In this document: positions 1 to 6,807 of the stretch, piece after piece | How the letters are laid out: the number at the start of each line of letters is the position of its first letter | Position numbering within the stretch: the stretch's first letter is position 1 | Assembly: GCA_024709185.1 (NCBI GenBank) | Contig: JANJXE010000004.1 | Coordinates: 1-22,433, forward strand | Reading direction: 5' to 3' | DNA from: Paludibacter sp. | GTDB taxonomy: Bacteria; Bacteroidota; Bacteroidia; Bacteroidales; Paludibacteraceae | DNA: 22,433 nucleotides | The notes under the pieces: model-generated | What the model saw: only the letters and a program-made list of their open reading frames with translations | Database searches by the model: none | What the model was told of the DNA's origin: nothing | Program-made: the position numbers and the translations under genes

Positions 1-2284
1 GAGTCCACGAGATTGGCAGTGGTGCCGACTCATAGGCTTCACGGCGCATCTGATCAATGTACCAATCGGTTTGGAGATAGCTCAGGTTACATACCCTCAC
101 ATCGGTACGCTGACCTTCCACTTCCTGGTTGTACCAGAGCGGGAAAGTATCGTTATCACCATTGGAGAAAATTATTGCATCTTTTTCGGTCGACACCAGG
201 TAGTTGTAACCAAAGTCGCGGGCCGCAAAACGGTTACTGCGATCGTGATCGTCCCAGTTCTCGGCTGCCATAAGAGCAGGCACTCCAAGCGATGCAACAC
301 TCACGATTACAGCGAGAACCGATTCGGGCAGGTACTTTTTGGCAAACTGAATTATACCCAACACACCCAGTCCAATCCAGATACTAAATGCATAGAACGA
401 ACCAGCGTAGGCATAGTCACGCTCGCGGGGCTGATAGGGCGTTTGATTAAGGTACAACACGATGGCGATACCTGTCAGGAAGAACAACAACATGGTCACC
501 CAGAAGGTATGTTTTCCTTCTTTTCCGTTGTATGCAAGAAAAAGAATACCAAGAATCCCCAATAACAGCGGCAACATATAGTACTTGTTGCGGCCTTTAT
601 TATCCCTGAGTTCAGATGGCAGTTCGGTTTGATCACCTACAAGTGCTTTATCAATGAAATTTATACCGGTAATCCAGTTACCCCTATCAATTTCGCCATG
701 CCCCTGAATATCGTTCTGACGACCGCTGAAATTCCACATAAAATAGCGGAAGTACATAAAGTTCAGCTGATAGTTAAAGAAGAAGCGAAGATTTTCGGTG
801 AATGTAGGCACATATTCGGTTCGCTGTTGTCCGCAATAATCAAATCGAACGCGTTTTCCTTTCACATCGCCCCATGCTTTATAAGCGCTAACATGATGAT
901 CCTGTGAACTGTACATACGCGGAAAAAGCATCATAAACCGATCGTCCATTACATAATCCATCTTGTTTCCGGTAACAATATATCGGTCTTTTTGATCCAC
1001 TGATGTTTTGGGTTCCGGAGAATACTGGGGATCACCTGTTTCGAAAATCGGAATACAGGTATTCCCTTCGATGCGCAGTTTAACAGGAGCGTTGTAAGTC
1101 TGACCGTAGAAAAGAGGACGATCGCCGTACTGCTCACGGTTTAGGTAATATTTCAGAGAAAACACATTATCCGGCGAGTTTTGATCCATCGGAGGATTGG
1201 CAGCAGAGCGGATGACGATAACGGTGTAGGAAGAATAACCAATTAAAATCACAGTAATCATCATAATGGTAGTATTCAGCCAGCGGGCATCCACTTTTGC
1301 TTTAAACTTCAGCAGCAGGTAAGCCAGCGCAGCTATCAGCACAATTCCCAGCAGGAAATGGGTACCGAAGAACGGAATTCCAACAATCGTTACAGCTGCC
1401 AGGAATGCTATAATCATCCGGGTATAATTTTTCTGTTGAGCTGTTTCTATAATCGTCCAAACGAGAATAGCCAGTGTGAGAATGATGTAAGCAAACATCC
1501 CGCTATTGAAGCTCATTCCAAAGCTATTTACGAAAAGTAATTCGAAGCGACTGGCCATTTCAACAAAACCCGGAATGATGCCATACAACACTGCACCCAG
1601 AATAACCACAGCAACCAGCATGGCACGCACCACACCCCAGGCAGTAACCTTTGAATAATTACGGAAGTAATACACAAGTACGATGGCCGGAATGGCAAGC
1701 AGGTTCAGCAAGTGGACGCCAATAGAAATACCCATCAGGTAGGCGATAAAAATCAACCAACGGTCGGAACCGGGCTGATCGGCCACATCTTCCCATTTCA
1801 GAATAGCCCAGAAAACGACAGCAGTAAAGAGTGAAGAATAGGCGTAAACTTCACCTTCGACGGCTGAAAACCAGAAGGTATCAGAAAACGTATAGGCCAA
1901 CGCTCCCACCATACCGGCTCCGAGGATACCCACAACGCGTGCAAAGGTAACATCTTCCTCTTTACGCATGATAATACGCCGGGCCAGGTGAGTAATAGTC
2001 CAGAAAAGAAACAGAATGGTAAACGCACTGGCAAGCGCCGAAAGGGCATTGACCATCATAGCCACCTGAGTGATATCCGAAGCAAACAGGGAGAAGAAGC
2101 GACCGGTAAGCATGAAAAACGGAGCTCCCGGCGGATGTCCAACGTCTAATTTATAAGCTGATGAAATGAATTCGCCACAGTCCCAGAAACTGGCGGTAGG
2201 TTCCATGGTGGTAAGATAAGTTGCCGCTGCGATAGCAAACGCGATCCAGCCAAAGAGATTGTTCAAAAATCGAAATCGTTTCAT
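1..2284 (-). CDS. DUF2723 (GT117/TMEM260-like) multi-pass membrane protein, 3' end missing
   Basis: The reading frame is open from ATG at 2284 to the window edge, giving 761 residues without a stop; the C-terminal part lies outside. DUF2723 proteins are usually about 1000 residues or more, so roughly a quarter is missing. Seen: a hydrophobic N-terminal segment, then WDCGEF (34-39) and GHPPGAP (49-55). These are followed by many membrane segments over the first ~370 residues, a soluble stretch, more membrane segments around 560-690, then NGDNDTFPLWY (708-718) and SYLQTDWY near 735-742. These motifs are diagnostic of DUF2723. The family is classed with GT-C-type glycosyltransferases and includes human TMEM260, a protein O-mannosyltransferase. 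A role in protein or surface glycosylation is therefore likely, but the bacterial substrate is inferred. Frame was checked by codon phase at five places and no frameshift was seen. It is divergent from the downstream phosphate acyltransferase. Confidence 0.9.
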   Translation of the reverse strand, partial: MKRFRFLNNLFGWIAFAIAAATYLTTMEPTASFWDCGEFISSAYKLDVGHPPGAPFFMLTGRFFSLFASDITQVAMMVNALSALASAFTILFLFWTITHLARRIIMRKEEDVTFARVVGILGAGMVGALAYTFSDTFWFSAVEGEVYAYSSLFTAVVFWAILKWEDVADQPGSDRWLIFIAYLMGISIGVHLLNLLAIPAIVLVYYFRNYSKVTAWGVVRAMLVAVVILGAVLYGIIPGFVEMASRFELLFVNSFGMSFNSGMFAYIILTLAILVWTIIETAQQKNYTRMIIAFLAAVTIVGIPFFGTHFLLGIVLIAALAYLLLKFKAKVDARWLNTTIMMITVILIGYSSYTVIVIRSAANPPMDQNSPDNVFSLKYYLNREQYGDRPLFYGQTYNAPVKLRIEGNTCIPIFETGDPQYSPEPKTSVDQKDRYIVTGNKMDYVMDDRFMMLFPRMYSSQDHHVSAYKAWGDVKGKRVRFDYCGQQRTEYVPTFTENLRFFFNYQLNFMYFRYFMWNFSGRQNDIQGHGEIDRGNWITGINFIDKALVGDQTELPSELRDNKGRNKYYMLPLLLGILGILFLAYNGKEGKHTFWVTMLLFFLTGIAIVLYLNQTPYQPRERDYAYAGSFYAFSIWIGLGVLGIIQFAKKYLPESVLAVIVSVASLGVPALMAAENWDDHDRSNRFAARDFGYNYLVSTEKDAIIFSNGDNDTFPLWYNQEVEGQRTDVRVCNLSYLQTDWYIDQMRREAYESAPLPISWT

Positions 2285-2335
2285 GTGTAACTAATTGATG
2301 TTTAATACTCTTATGAGCGTTACAGTTGAGAACAT

Positions 2336-2396
2336 TTCCTTTTGAGGAAGGAAAGTGACAGATCTGCTTTTCTCTTTTTTTTGCTGTGAAAAAAAG
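2336..2396. repeat. Two small inverted repeats in the divergent intergenic region
   Basis: Positions 2336-2349 read TTCCT-TTTG-AGGAA, a 5-bp stem with a 4-base loop. Positions 2374-2396 read CTTTTTTT, a 7-base loop, then AAAAAAAG, an 8-bp mostly A:T stem. Both lie between two divergent genes, so they are not where a terminator for either would be expected. The T and A tracts may instead bend DNA or act as an UP-like element. No function can be assigned. Confidence 0.3.
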
Positions 2397-2479
2397 CGGA
2401 ACTAATCTGGTTGTGGATTACCGCTCTGAAACAGCATGTATACTCAAAAAAATTGCTCAAAGATAAGAAGAAAATTCAG

Positions 2480-2507
2480 TTTGACAGGATAAAAAATTGT
2501 ATATTTG
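2480..2507 (+). promoter_or_regulatory. Bacteroidota-type promoter for the phosphate acyltransferase gene
   Basis: TATATTTG at 2500-2507 fits the TAnnTTTG -7 element of Bacteroidota primary sigma factors. A TTTG (within TTTGACA) begins at 2480, but the gap is 16 bases, shorter than the usual 19-21, so the upstream element is weak. Transcription would begin near 2514 and the gene starts at 2531, giving a short leader. This placement argues against the longer reading frame that opens at a TTG at 2411. Confidence 0.55.
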
Positions 2508-2521
2508 TAAAATTTCACAAA
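2504..2521. promoter_or_regulatory. 18-bp imperfect palindrome over the transcription start (possible operator)
   Basis: TTTGTAAAATTTCACAAA pairs at 8 of 9 positions about its centre; the one mismatch is A2509 with C2516. It overlaps the -7 element and the predicted start of transcription, a classic repressor site. The half-sites resemble Rex operators (TTGTGAA-N4-TTCACAA), but the internal spacing is two bases shorter than that consensus. Rex is encoded at 10902-11561. Assignment to Rex is inference; a CRP/FNR-like regulator is an alternative. Confidence 0.4.
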
Positions 2522-2530
2522 CTAAATCCA

Positions 2531-3433
2531 ATGCTTAGAATCACTTCATTTTCAGAGCTCACGCAACATCTTCAGAAAATCAGTGCACGTAAACGACTGG
2601 TTGTTGTTAACCCATCCGATTCGCATACCTTTGGTGCCATCCTGCAGGCAGTGGATGCCGGTTTGGTCAGTGCTCAACTGCTCGGTGATCCCGACGATTT
2701 CGATATGCAGTTGATTAATACACACGAACAGTTGCAACTCATTGAATGCAAAGATGTGTACGAAGCCTCGGAACGCGCTGTCGAGATGGTGAAGAACGGT
2801 GATGGCGACATTCTGATGAAAGGTCTCGTAAATACTGATGTACTGCTGAAAGCCATTCTCAACAAAGAAAAAGGCATCGTTCCCTATGGACAGGTAGTAA
2901 CATTTATCGCAGCCATGGAGATCCCTTCGTATAATAAGCTTATTTTCATGAGCGACCCTGCGGTAATCCCGGCACCTAACCTTCGCCAGCGTACGGCCAT
3001 GATTGATTATGCCATCGCTATGACCCGTAATTTTGGCATCACCCACCCCAAAATTGCACTGCTGCACGGTACAGAAAAGATGAATCCCAAGCTGAACTTC
3101 ATGGATGATTACAAACAGATCATGGACGAGGTAAAGCAGGGAAAATTCGGAGATGCAATCATCGATGGTCCACTGGATATATTTCTGGCCCTGAATCCCG
3201 CCTTTGGGGCAGTTAAGAATGTAGAAAGTCCTATTCATGGTGATGCCGATGTAGTTATATTTCCGGGTTTTGAAGCGGCGAATGTGTTTTACAAAACTGT
3301 GATTACCTTTGCCAACGCACGCGTAGGGGGCATTCTTTTTGGCACCGATAAACCGGTGGTGATGACTTCCCGCAGCGATTCGGCCGACTCGAAATTCAAC
3401 AGCATCGCCCTTGCCTGTCTGGGTTTTGATTAA
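2531..3433 (+). CDS. ptb: Phosphate acetyl/butyryltransferase family enzyme
   Basis: This is a 300-residue PTA_PTB-family (PF01515) protein of the length typical for phosphate butyryltransferases. These enzymes exchange CoA for phosphate on short-chain acyl-CoA in the cytoplasm, normally feeding an acyl kinase that makes ATP. Seen: MKGLVNTDVLLKAIL at 96-110, the DGPLD motif at 212-216, and the C-terminal signature SRSDSADSKFNSIAL from 280. ATG 2531 is chosen because a promoter lies just upstream, inside the alternative TTG-started extension from 2411, and because MLRITSF aligns with the usual N-terminus. No butyrate or acetate kinase gene is adjacent, so the true substrate (acetyl-, butyryl- or branched-chain acyl-CoA) is open. 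Its TAA shares bases with the comM stop codon on the other strand. It may be redox-regulated through the palindrome at its promoter. Confidence 0.88.
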   Translation: MLRITSFSELTQHLQKISARKRLVVVNPSDSHTFGAILQAVDAGLVSAQLLGDPDDFDMQLINTHEQLQLIECKDVYEASERAVEMVKNGDGDILMKGLVNTDVLLKAILNKEKGIVPYGQVVTFIAAMEIPSYNKLIFMSDPAVIPAPNLRQRTAMIDYAIAMTRNFGITHPKIALLHGTEKMNPKLNFMDDYKQIMDEVKQGKFGDAIIDGPLDIFLALNPAFGAVKNVESPIHGDADVVIFPGFEAANVFYKTVITFANARVGGILFGTDKPVVMTSRSDSADSKFNSIALACLGFD

Positions 3434-4968
3434 CCTGCCCATCCTTCACGATCGAGATTACGATAATTAATTGCTTCTGCCAGATGGTAAGCACGGATAG
3501 CCGCCGATTCTTCCAGGTCGGCAATAGTTCGGGCAACCTTAAGGATGCGATCGTAGGCACGAGCCGAAAGACTCAGCCGGCGCATTGCATTTTTCAATAA
3601 CTCTGAACCTGCTTTGTCCAGTACCAAAAATCGACGCAGTTGCCGGCCCGACATCTGAGCGTTGCAATAAACGCCCTCACAATTGCTAAACCGTTCTTCC
3701 TGAATAGCTCTGGCACGAATCACTCGTGCACGAATCTGCTCACTTGATTCTGCATCGCGATGATCGGCAAGCTTTTCAACAGAAACAGGCACAATTTCAA
3801 TCTGCAGATCAATTCTATCGAGCAAAGGACCAGAAATCCGGTTCAGGTATTTCTGGACGGCACCGGGAGCACACAGACATTCCTTTTCGGGATGATTGTA
3901 AAACCCACAGGGACAGGGATTCATCGATGCCACCAGCATGAAGCTGGCAGGATATTCGAGACTGTAACGGGCTCTGGAGATTTGAATTTTGCGCTCTTCG
4001 AGGGGCTGACGCATCACTTCCAGTACCGATCGTTTGAACTCCGGCAATTCATCCAGAAACAACACACCATTATGCGCCAAAGAAATCTCACCAGGTTGAG
4101 GCGTATGACCCCCACCAACCAGTGAAATATCAGAACTCGTATGGTGCGGACTTCGAAACGGTCGCTGTAAAACCAATGCTGTATTGCTCTCAATTGCTCC
4201 TGCTACCGAGTGTATTTTGGTTGTTTCGATTGCTTCCTGAATGCTCAGCGGAGGCATGATAGTTGGCAGCCGACGGGCCATCATTGATTTACCGGCTCCT
4301 GGTGGCCCAATGAGAAGTATGTTGTGAGAGCCAGCCGCAGCTATCTCCAGTGCGCGTTTCACATTTTCCTGACCTCTTACTTCCGAAAAATCAATGAGAG
4401 AATTCGTACACTCCTGATTGAGCAGTGCCTGTTTATCCAGGTAAACAGGTTTACAATCTGAAAGTCCGTTAAAGAAAAGAAGTACATCCGAGAGAGCTGT
4501 CATCCCATATACCTCCAGCCCTTCCACCACAGCTGCTTCCCGGGCATTCTCCAGCGGCAGCACAATCCCTTTAAAGCCTTCGTCCCGTGCTTTTAAAGCA
4601 ATAGGTAACACACCCCGAATTGGTTTTAAAACACCATCCAGGGATAATTCACCCATCAGCAGGTAACGTTCACACAGTTCGGAACGCACCTGACCCGAAG
4701 CAGCCAGTATGCCCATTGCAAGCGGCAAATCGTAGGCGGAGCCCTCTTTTCGGATATCAGCAGGAGCCATATTGATGACTACCTGCATTCGGGGGAGTTT
4801 TTTACCACAAAAGCCAAGCGCCGAGGAAATGCGTTCGTGACTTTCTTTGACAGCGTTATCGGGTAATCCTACAATCAGGAAACGAATACCCTGACTAACA
4901 TTAACTTCGATTGTAACCAGTTGCGCTCCTATGCCCTGAACGGCAGCGCCATAACATTTTACCAGCAT
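3430..4968 (-). CDS. comM: YifB/ComM family Mg-chelatase-like AAA+ ATPase
   Basis: The 512-residue protein matches the usual ComM length of about 505-512. ComM is a hexameric helicase that promotes branch migration when incoming single-stranded DNA integrates during natural transformation; in non-competent species its role is unclear. Domains: an N-terminal ChlI/Lon-protease-like domain (about 1-165), a AAA+ core with Walker A GPPGAGKS (221-228) and Walker B VLFLDE (302-307), a cysteine cluster PCPCG...CLC (C352, C354, C364, C366), LLDRID at 382-387, and the Mg-chelatase C-terminal domain (about 400-510). An upstream in-frame start at 5019 would add 17 residues, but a TAnnTTTG element lies inside that extension and MLVKCYGAAV is the usual N-terminus, so ATG 4968 is preferred. 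It lies 99 bases after ispF with its own promoter. Its end overlaps ptb by 4 bases, tail to tail. Confidence 0.93.
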   Translation of the reverse strand: MLVKCYGAAVQGIGAQLVTIEVNVSQGIRFLIVGLPDNAVKESHERISSALGFCGKKLPRMQVVINMAPADIRKEGSAYDLPLAMGILAASGQVRSELCERYLLMGELSLDGVLKPIRGVLPIALKARDEGFKGIVLPLENAREAAVVEGLEVYGMTALSDVLLFFNGLSDCKPVYLDKQALLNQECTNSLIDFSEVRGQENVKRALEIAAAGSHNILLIGPPGAGKSMMARRLPTIMPPLSIQEAIETTKIHSVAGAIESNTALVLQRPFRSPHHTSSDISLVGGGHTPQPGEISLAHNGVLFLDELPEFKRSVLEVMRQPLEERKIQISRARYSLEYPASFMLVASMNPCPCGFYNHPEKECLCAPGAVQKYLNRISGPLLDRIDLQIEIVPVSVEKLADHRDAESSEQIRARVIRARAIQEERFSNCEGVYCNAQMSGRQLRRFLVLDKAGSELLKNAMRRLSLSARAYDRILKVARTIADLEESAAIRAYHLAEAINYRNLDREGWAG

Positions 4969-4996
4969 AAATAATTCGATAGAAGGTGTAACCGCA

Positions 4997-5004
4997 CAAA
5001 AGTA
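4997..5004 (-). promoter_or_regulatory. -7 element of the comM promoter
   Basis: The minus strand reads TACTTTTG, an exact TAnnTTTG match, about 28 bases before the ATG at 4968. Transcription would begin near 4990. No clear TTTG is found at the standard distance upstream; the nearest are TTTC and a TTTG 25 bases away. The site supports independent transcription of comM and the shorter start codon. Confidence 0.5.
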
Positions 5005-5067
5005 CAATTCATCTTCCAACGAAACGAAGCAAAATGTATAAATAAACAGGTCGAAATGTAAAAAACG

Positions 5068-5553
5068 CTACTTTTTGTAAATAAGTACAGATGCGTAGGC
5101 ACTCATTCCTTCCATTCGCCCCACAAACCCCATTTTTTCAGAAGTTGTTGCTTTGATGGAAATCTGTCCGGCATCCACTTTCATCACTTTAGCAAGCGTT
5201 GCCTGCATAGCCGGAATATAAGGATTGATTTTAGGTTGCTCGGCACATACTGTACAATCGGCATTACCAAATTCATAGCCAGCGTTACGAAGAATCTCCA
5301 TCGATCGGTCTAATAAAATCTTGCTGTCGATATCTTTATATTCTCCGGCTGTATCGGGAAAATGATAGCCAATATCGCGCAAATTGGCAGCACCAAGGAT
5401 AGCATCACACAAGGCATGAATCAACACATCGGCATCAGAATGCCCCAGTAAGCCAATGGGGTGATCAATTTTGATCCCCCCAAGCCATAACTCACGACCT
5501 TCGGCATAGCGGTGTACGTCGTAGCCAATGCCGGTACGAATTGAAAACTCCAT
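5068..5553 (-). CDS. ispF: 2-C-methyl-D-erythritol 2,4-cyclodiphosphate synthase
   Basis: This 161-residue IspF is close to the usual 155-165. It cyclises CDP-methylerythritol 2-phosphate to MEcPP with release of CMP, in the cytosolic MEP route to isoprenoid precursors, and works as a homotrimer with zinc. Seen: GYDVHRY with zinc ligands D12 and H14, the third ligand H46 in LGHSDADVLIH, LRDIGYHFPD, and the C-terminal TTSEKMGFVGRMEG segment that contacts the cytidine nucleotide. It begins 5 bases after the porV stop, so the two are very likely co-transcribed. That pairing puts an isoprenoid gene downstream of a T9SS gene. Confidence 0.96.
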   Translation of the reverse strand: MEFSIRTGIGYDVHRYAEGRELWLGGIKIDHPIGLLGHSDADVLIHALCDAILGAANLRDIGYHFPDTAGEYKDIDSKILLDRSMEILRNAGYEFGNADCTVCAEQPKINPYIPAMQATLAKVMKVDAGQISIKATTSEKMGFVGRMEGMSAYASVLIYKK

Positions 5554-5558
5554 TCTAC

Positions 5559-6710
5559 TTAACGCATCAGGTTTTGAAGTCCGAACAAGTCAAACGACAG
5601 GGAGAAGCGCAGGGTTCCATCCAGCGGATTGGTTTGAGACACAGAAACCACGTATGCTGCATCAAGCTGGAATACATTGAGTTTAAAGCCAGCACCAGCA
5701 GTAAAGTATTTACGATTGCCCTTGAACTGATCTTCGTTGTAATATCCGGCACGCACTGCGAACTGGTTGTTGTACACATATTCCGCACCCACCGACCAGT
5801 ATATTTCACGTAATTCTTCTTCAAAACCACCCGGCGCATCATTAAACGACGAAATTATTCCCTGAAGAGCCGTCATGTCGTTGTAATAGTTGATATTGTC
5901 GGCAGTTTTTGTATAATCTGTGGTAGGCGCCATCAGTTTATTGGCATCGGCACTGAATGAAATGCGCTGGTAATCGTCGATTGGATAATCAAACGAAGCA
6001 CCCAAACGGATATTAGCCGGGAGGAAACTACTGGAGGCTCCTTCATCGTAACTAACCTTCGAACCTATGTTAGAGATGTTAAGACCAAAGGCAAGATTCG
6101 CATCACCTGTTGAAAGCTGAAGCGGACTGGAATAAAACAACGCCACGTCGGCAGCAACTGCAATTCCCGGATAGGTTTCGATACCACCTCCGGCAAAGTT
6201 ACGGCCGTTGCTCAGGTCGGAATAAATAAGACGAAGAGCGGTAGCAGCTGAGAACGTTTCCGATAGTTTTTGCGAATAAGCTGCATCGAAAGCAAATTCA
6301 TTCGGGAACGCGCTACCTGCTGAATTATTCTGCCAGTCGGTAAGAGGCACTTCACCCAGTGAAAAATAACGCAATGACGAGCTTACAGCACTACGGTCGT
6401 TGAATTTATAATATCCTGAAAGATAGGTAAGATTAATATCGTTTACCAATCGACGTAACCATGGAGTGAATGAAAACGAAAGACCTGCATTACTTTGTGT
6501 AAAAACATATTTGGCAGGATTCCAGAATTGCGAATTGACATCGGCAGAGGTAGCCACCCCCAAATCACCCATAGCTGATCCACGGGCTTCCGGAGAGATG
6601 GTCAGAGACTGCACACCAACGGTCACAGGATGATTTTCAGCTTCTGTCTGAGCCATAGTTAACACAGGCAGAACAGTTGCTAATACAATAATAAATGAAA
6701 GCTTTTTCAT
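5559..6710 (-). CDS. porV: Type IX secretion system outer membrane barrel PorV (LptO)
   Basis: The 383-residue product has a signal peptide (MKKLSFIIVL then a hydrophobic run to about residue 20, cleavage likely at TMA/Q). It continues as a FadL-like beta barrel with alternating hydrophobic strands. The early segment LTISPEARGSAMGDLGVATS and QFWNPAK are typical of PorV. In characterised species PorV sits in the outer membrane, collects cargo from the translocon and passes it to the attachment complex with PorU, PorQ and PorZ. The protein ends on strand-like residues (FDLFGLQNLMR). porU lies directly upstream, 97 bases away with a promoter in the gap, and ispF follows after 5 bases. The neighbour PorU makes the PorV call secure; other FadL-like T9SS barrels such as PorQ are less likely. 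Confidence 0.93.
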   Translation of the reverse strand: MKKLSFIIVLATVLPVLTMAQTEAENHPVTVGVQSLTISPEARGSAMGDLGVATSADVNSQFWNPAKYVFTQSNAGLSFSFTPWLRRLVNDINLTYLSGYYKFNDRSAVSSSLRYFSLGEVPLTDWQNNSAGSAFPNEFAFDAAYSQKLSETFSAATALRLIYSDLSNGRNFAGGGIETYPGIAVAADVALFYSSPLQLSTGDANLAFGLNISNIGSKVSYDEGASSSFLPANIRLGASFDYPIDDYQRISFSADANKLMAPTTDYTKTADNINYYNDMTALQGIISSFNDAPGGFEEELREIYWSVGAEYVYNNQFAVRAGYYNEDQFKGNRKYFTAGAGFKLNVFQLDAAYVVSVSQTNPLDGTLRFSLSFDLFGLQNLMR

Positions 6711-6744
6711 CAGGTTGCTATTTTCAATTTTTTTATTTATCCCG

Positions 6745-6752
6745 CAAAATTA
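6745..6752 (-). promoter_or_regulatory. -7 element of the porV-ispF promoter
   Basis: The minus strand reads TAATTTTG, matching TAnnTTTG, about 34 bases before the porV ATG, with transcription expected near 6738. No TTTG is visible at the usual 19-21 base distance. The 97-base gap between porU and porV is otherwise AT-rich with no clear terminator, so porV may also be read from upstream. Confidence 0.45.
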
Positions 6753-6807
6753 AGTATTTTACGTGACTATACTAACGAAATTTTAAAGATTTATTGTTTA
6801 AAACGAC

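Noticed and set aside
1798..2049. 83-codon minus-strand frame inside the DUF2723 gene
   Set aside because: It is out of frame with the continuous DUF2723 translation, which carries the family motifs on both sides.
2374..2396. T-tract/A-tract hairpin as an intrinsic terminator
   Set aside because: It lies between two divergent gene starts and the stem is almost all A:T, so it has neither the position nor the stability of a terminator.
2411..2530. 40-residue N-terminal extension of ptb from a TTG codon
   Set aside because: A Bacteroidota-type promoter lies inside it, and the family N-terminus fits ATG 2531.
2552..3442. 296-codon open frame antisense to ptb
   Set aside because: The plus-strand frame is a clear PTA_PTB protein with all family motifs. 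The antisense translation shows no recognisable domain and is a codon-bias shadow.
3760..4125. 121-codon plus-strand frame inside comM
   Set aside because: It is antisense to the conserved AAA+ region of ComM and shows no domain pattern.
4969..5019. 17-residue extension of ComM
   Set aside because: A TAnnTTTG element lies inside the extension, and family members start near MLVKCYG.
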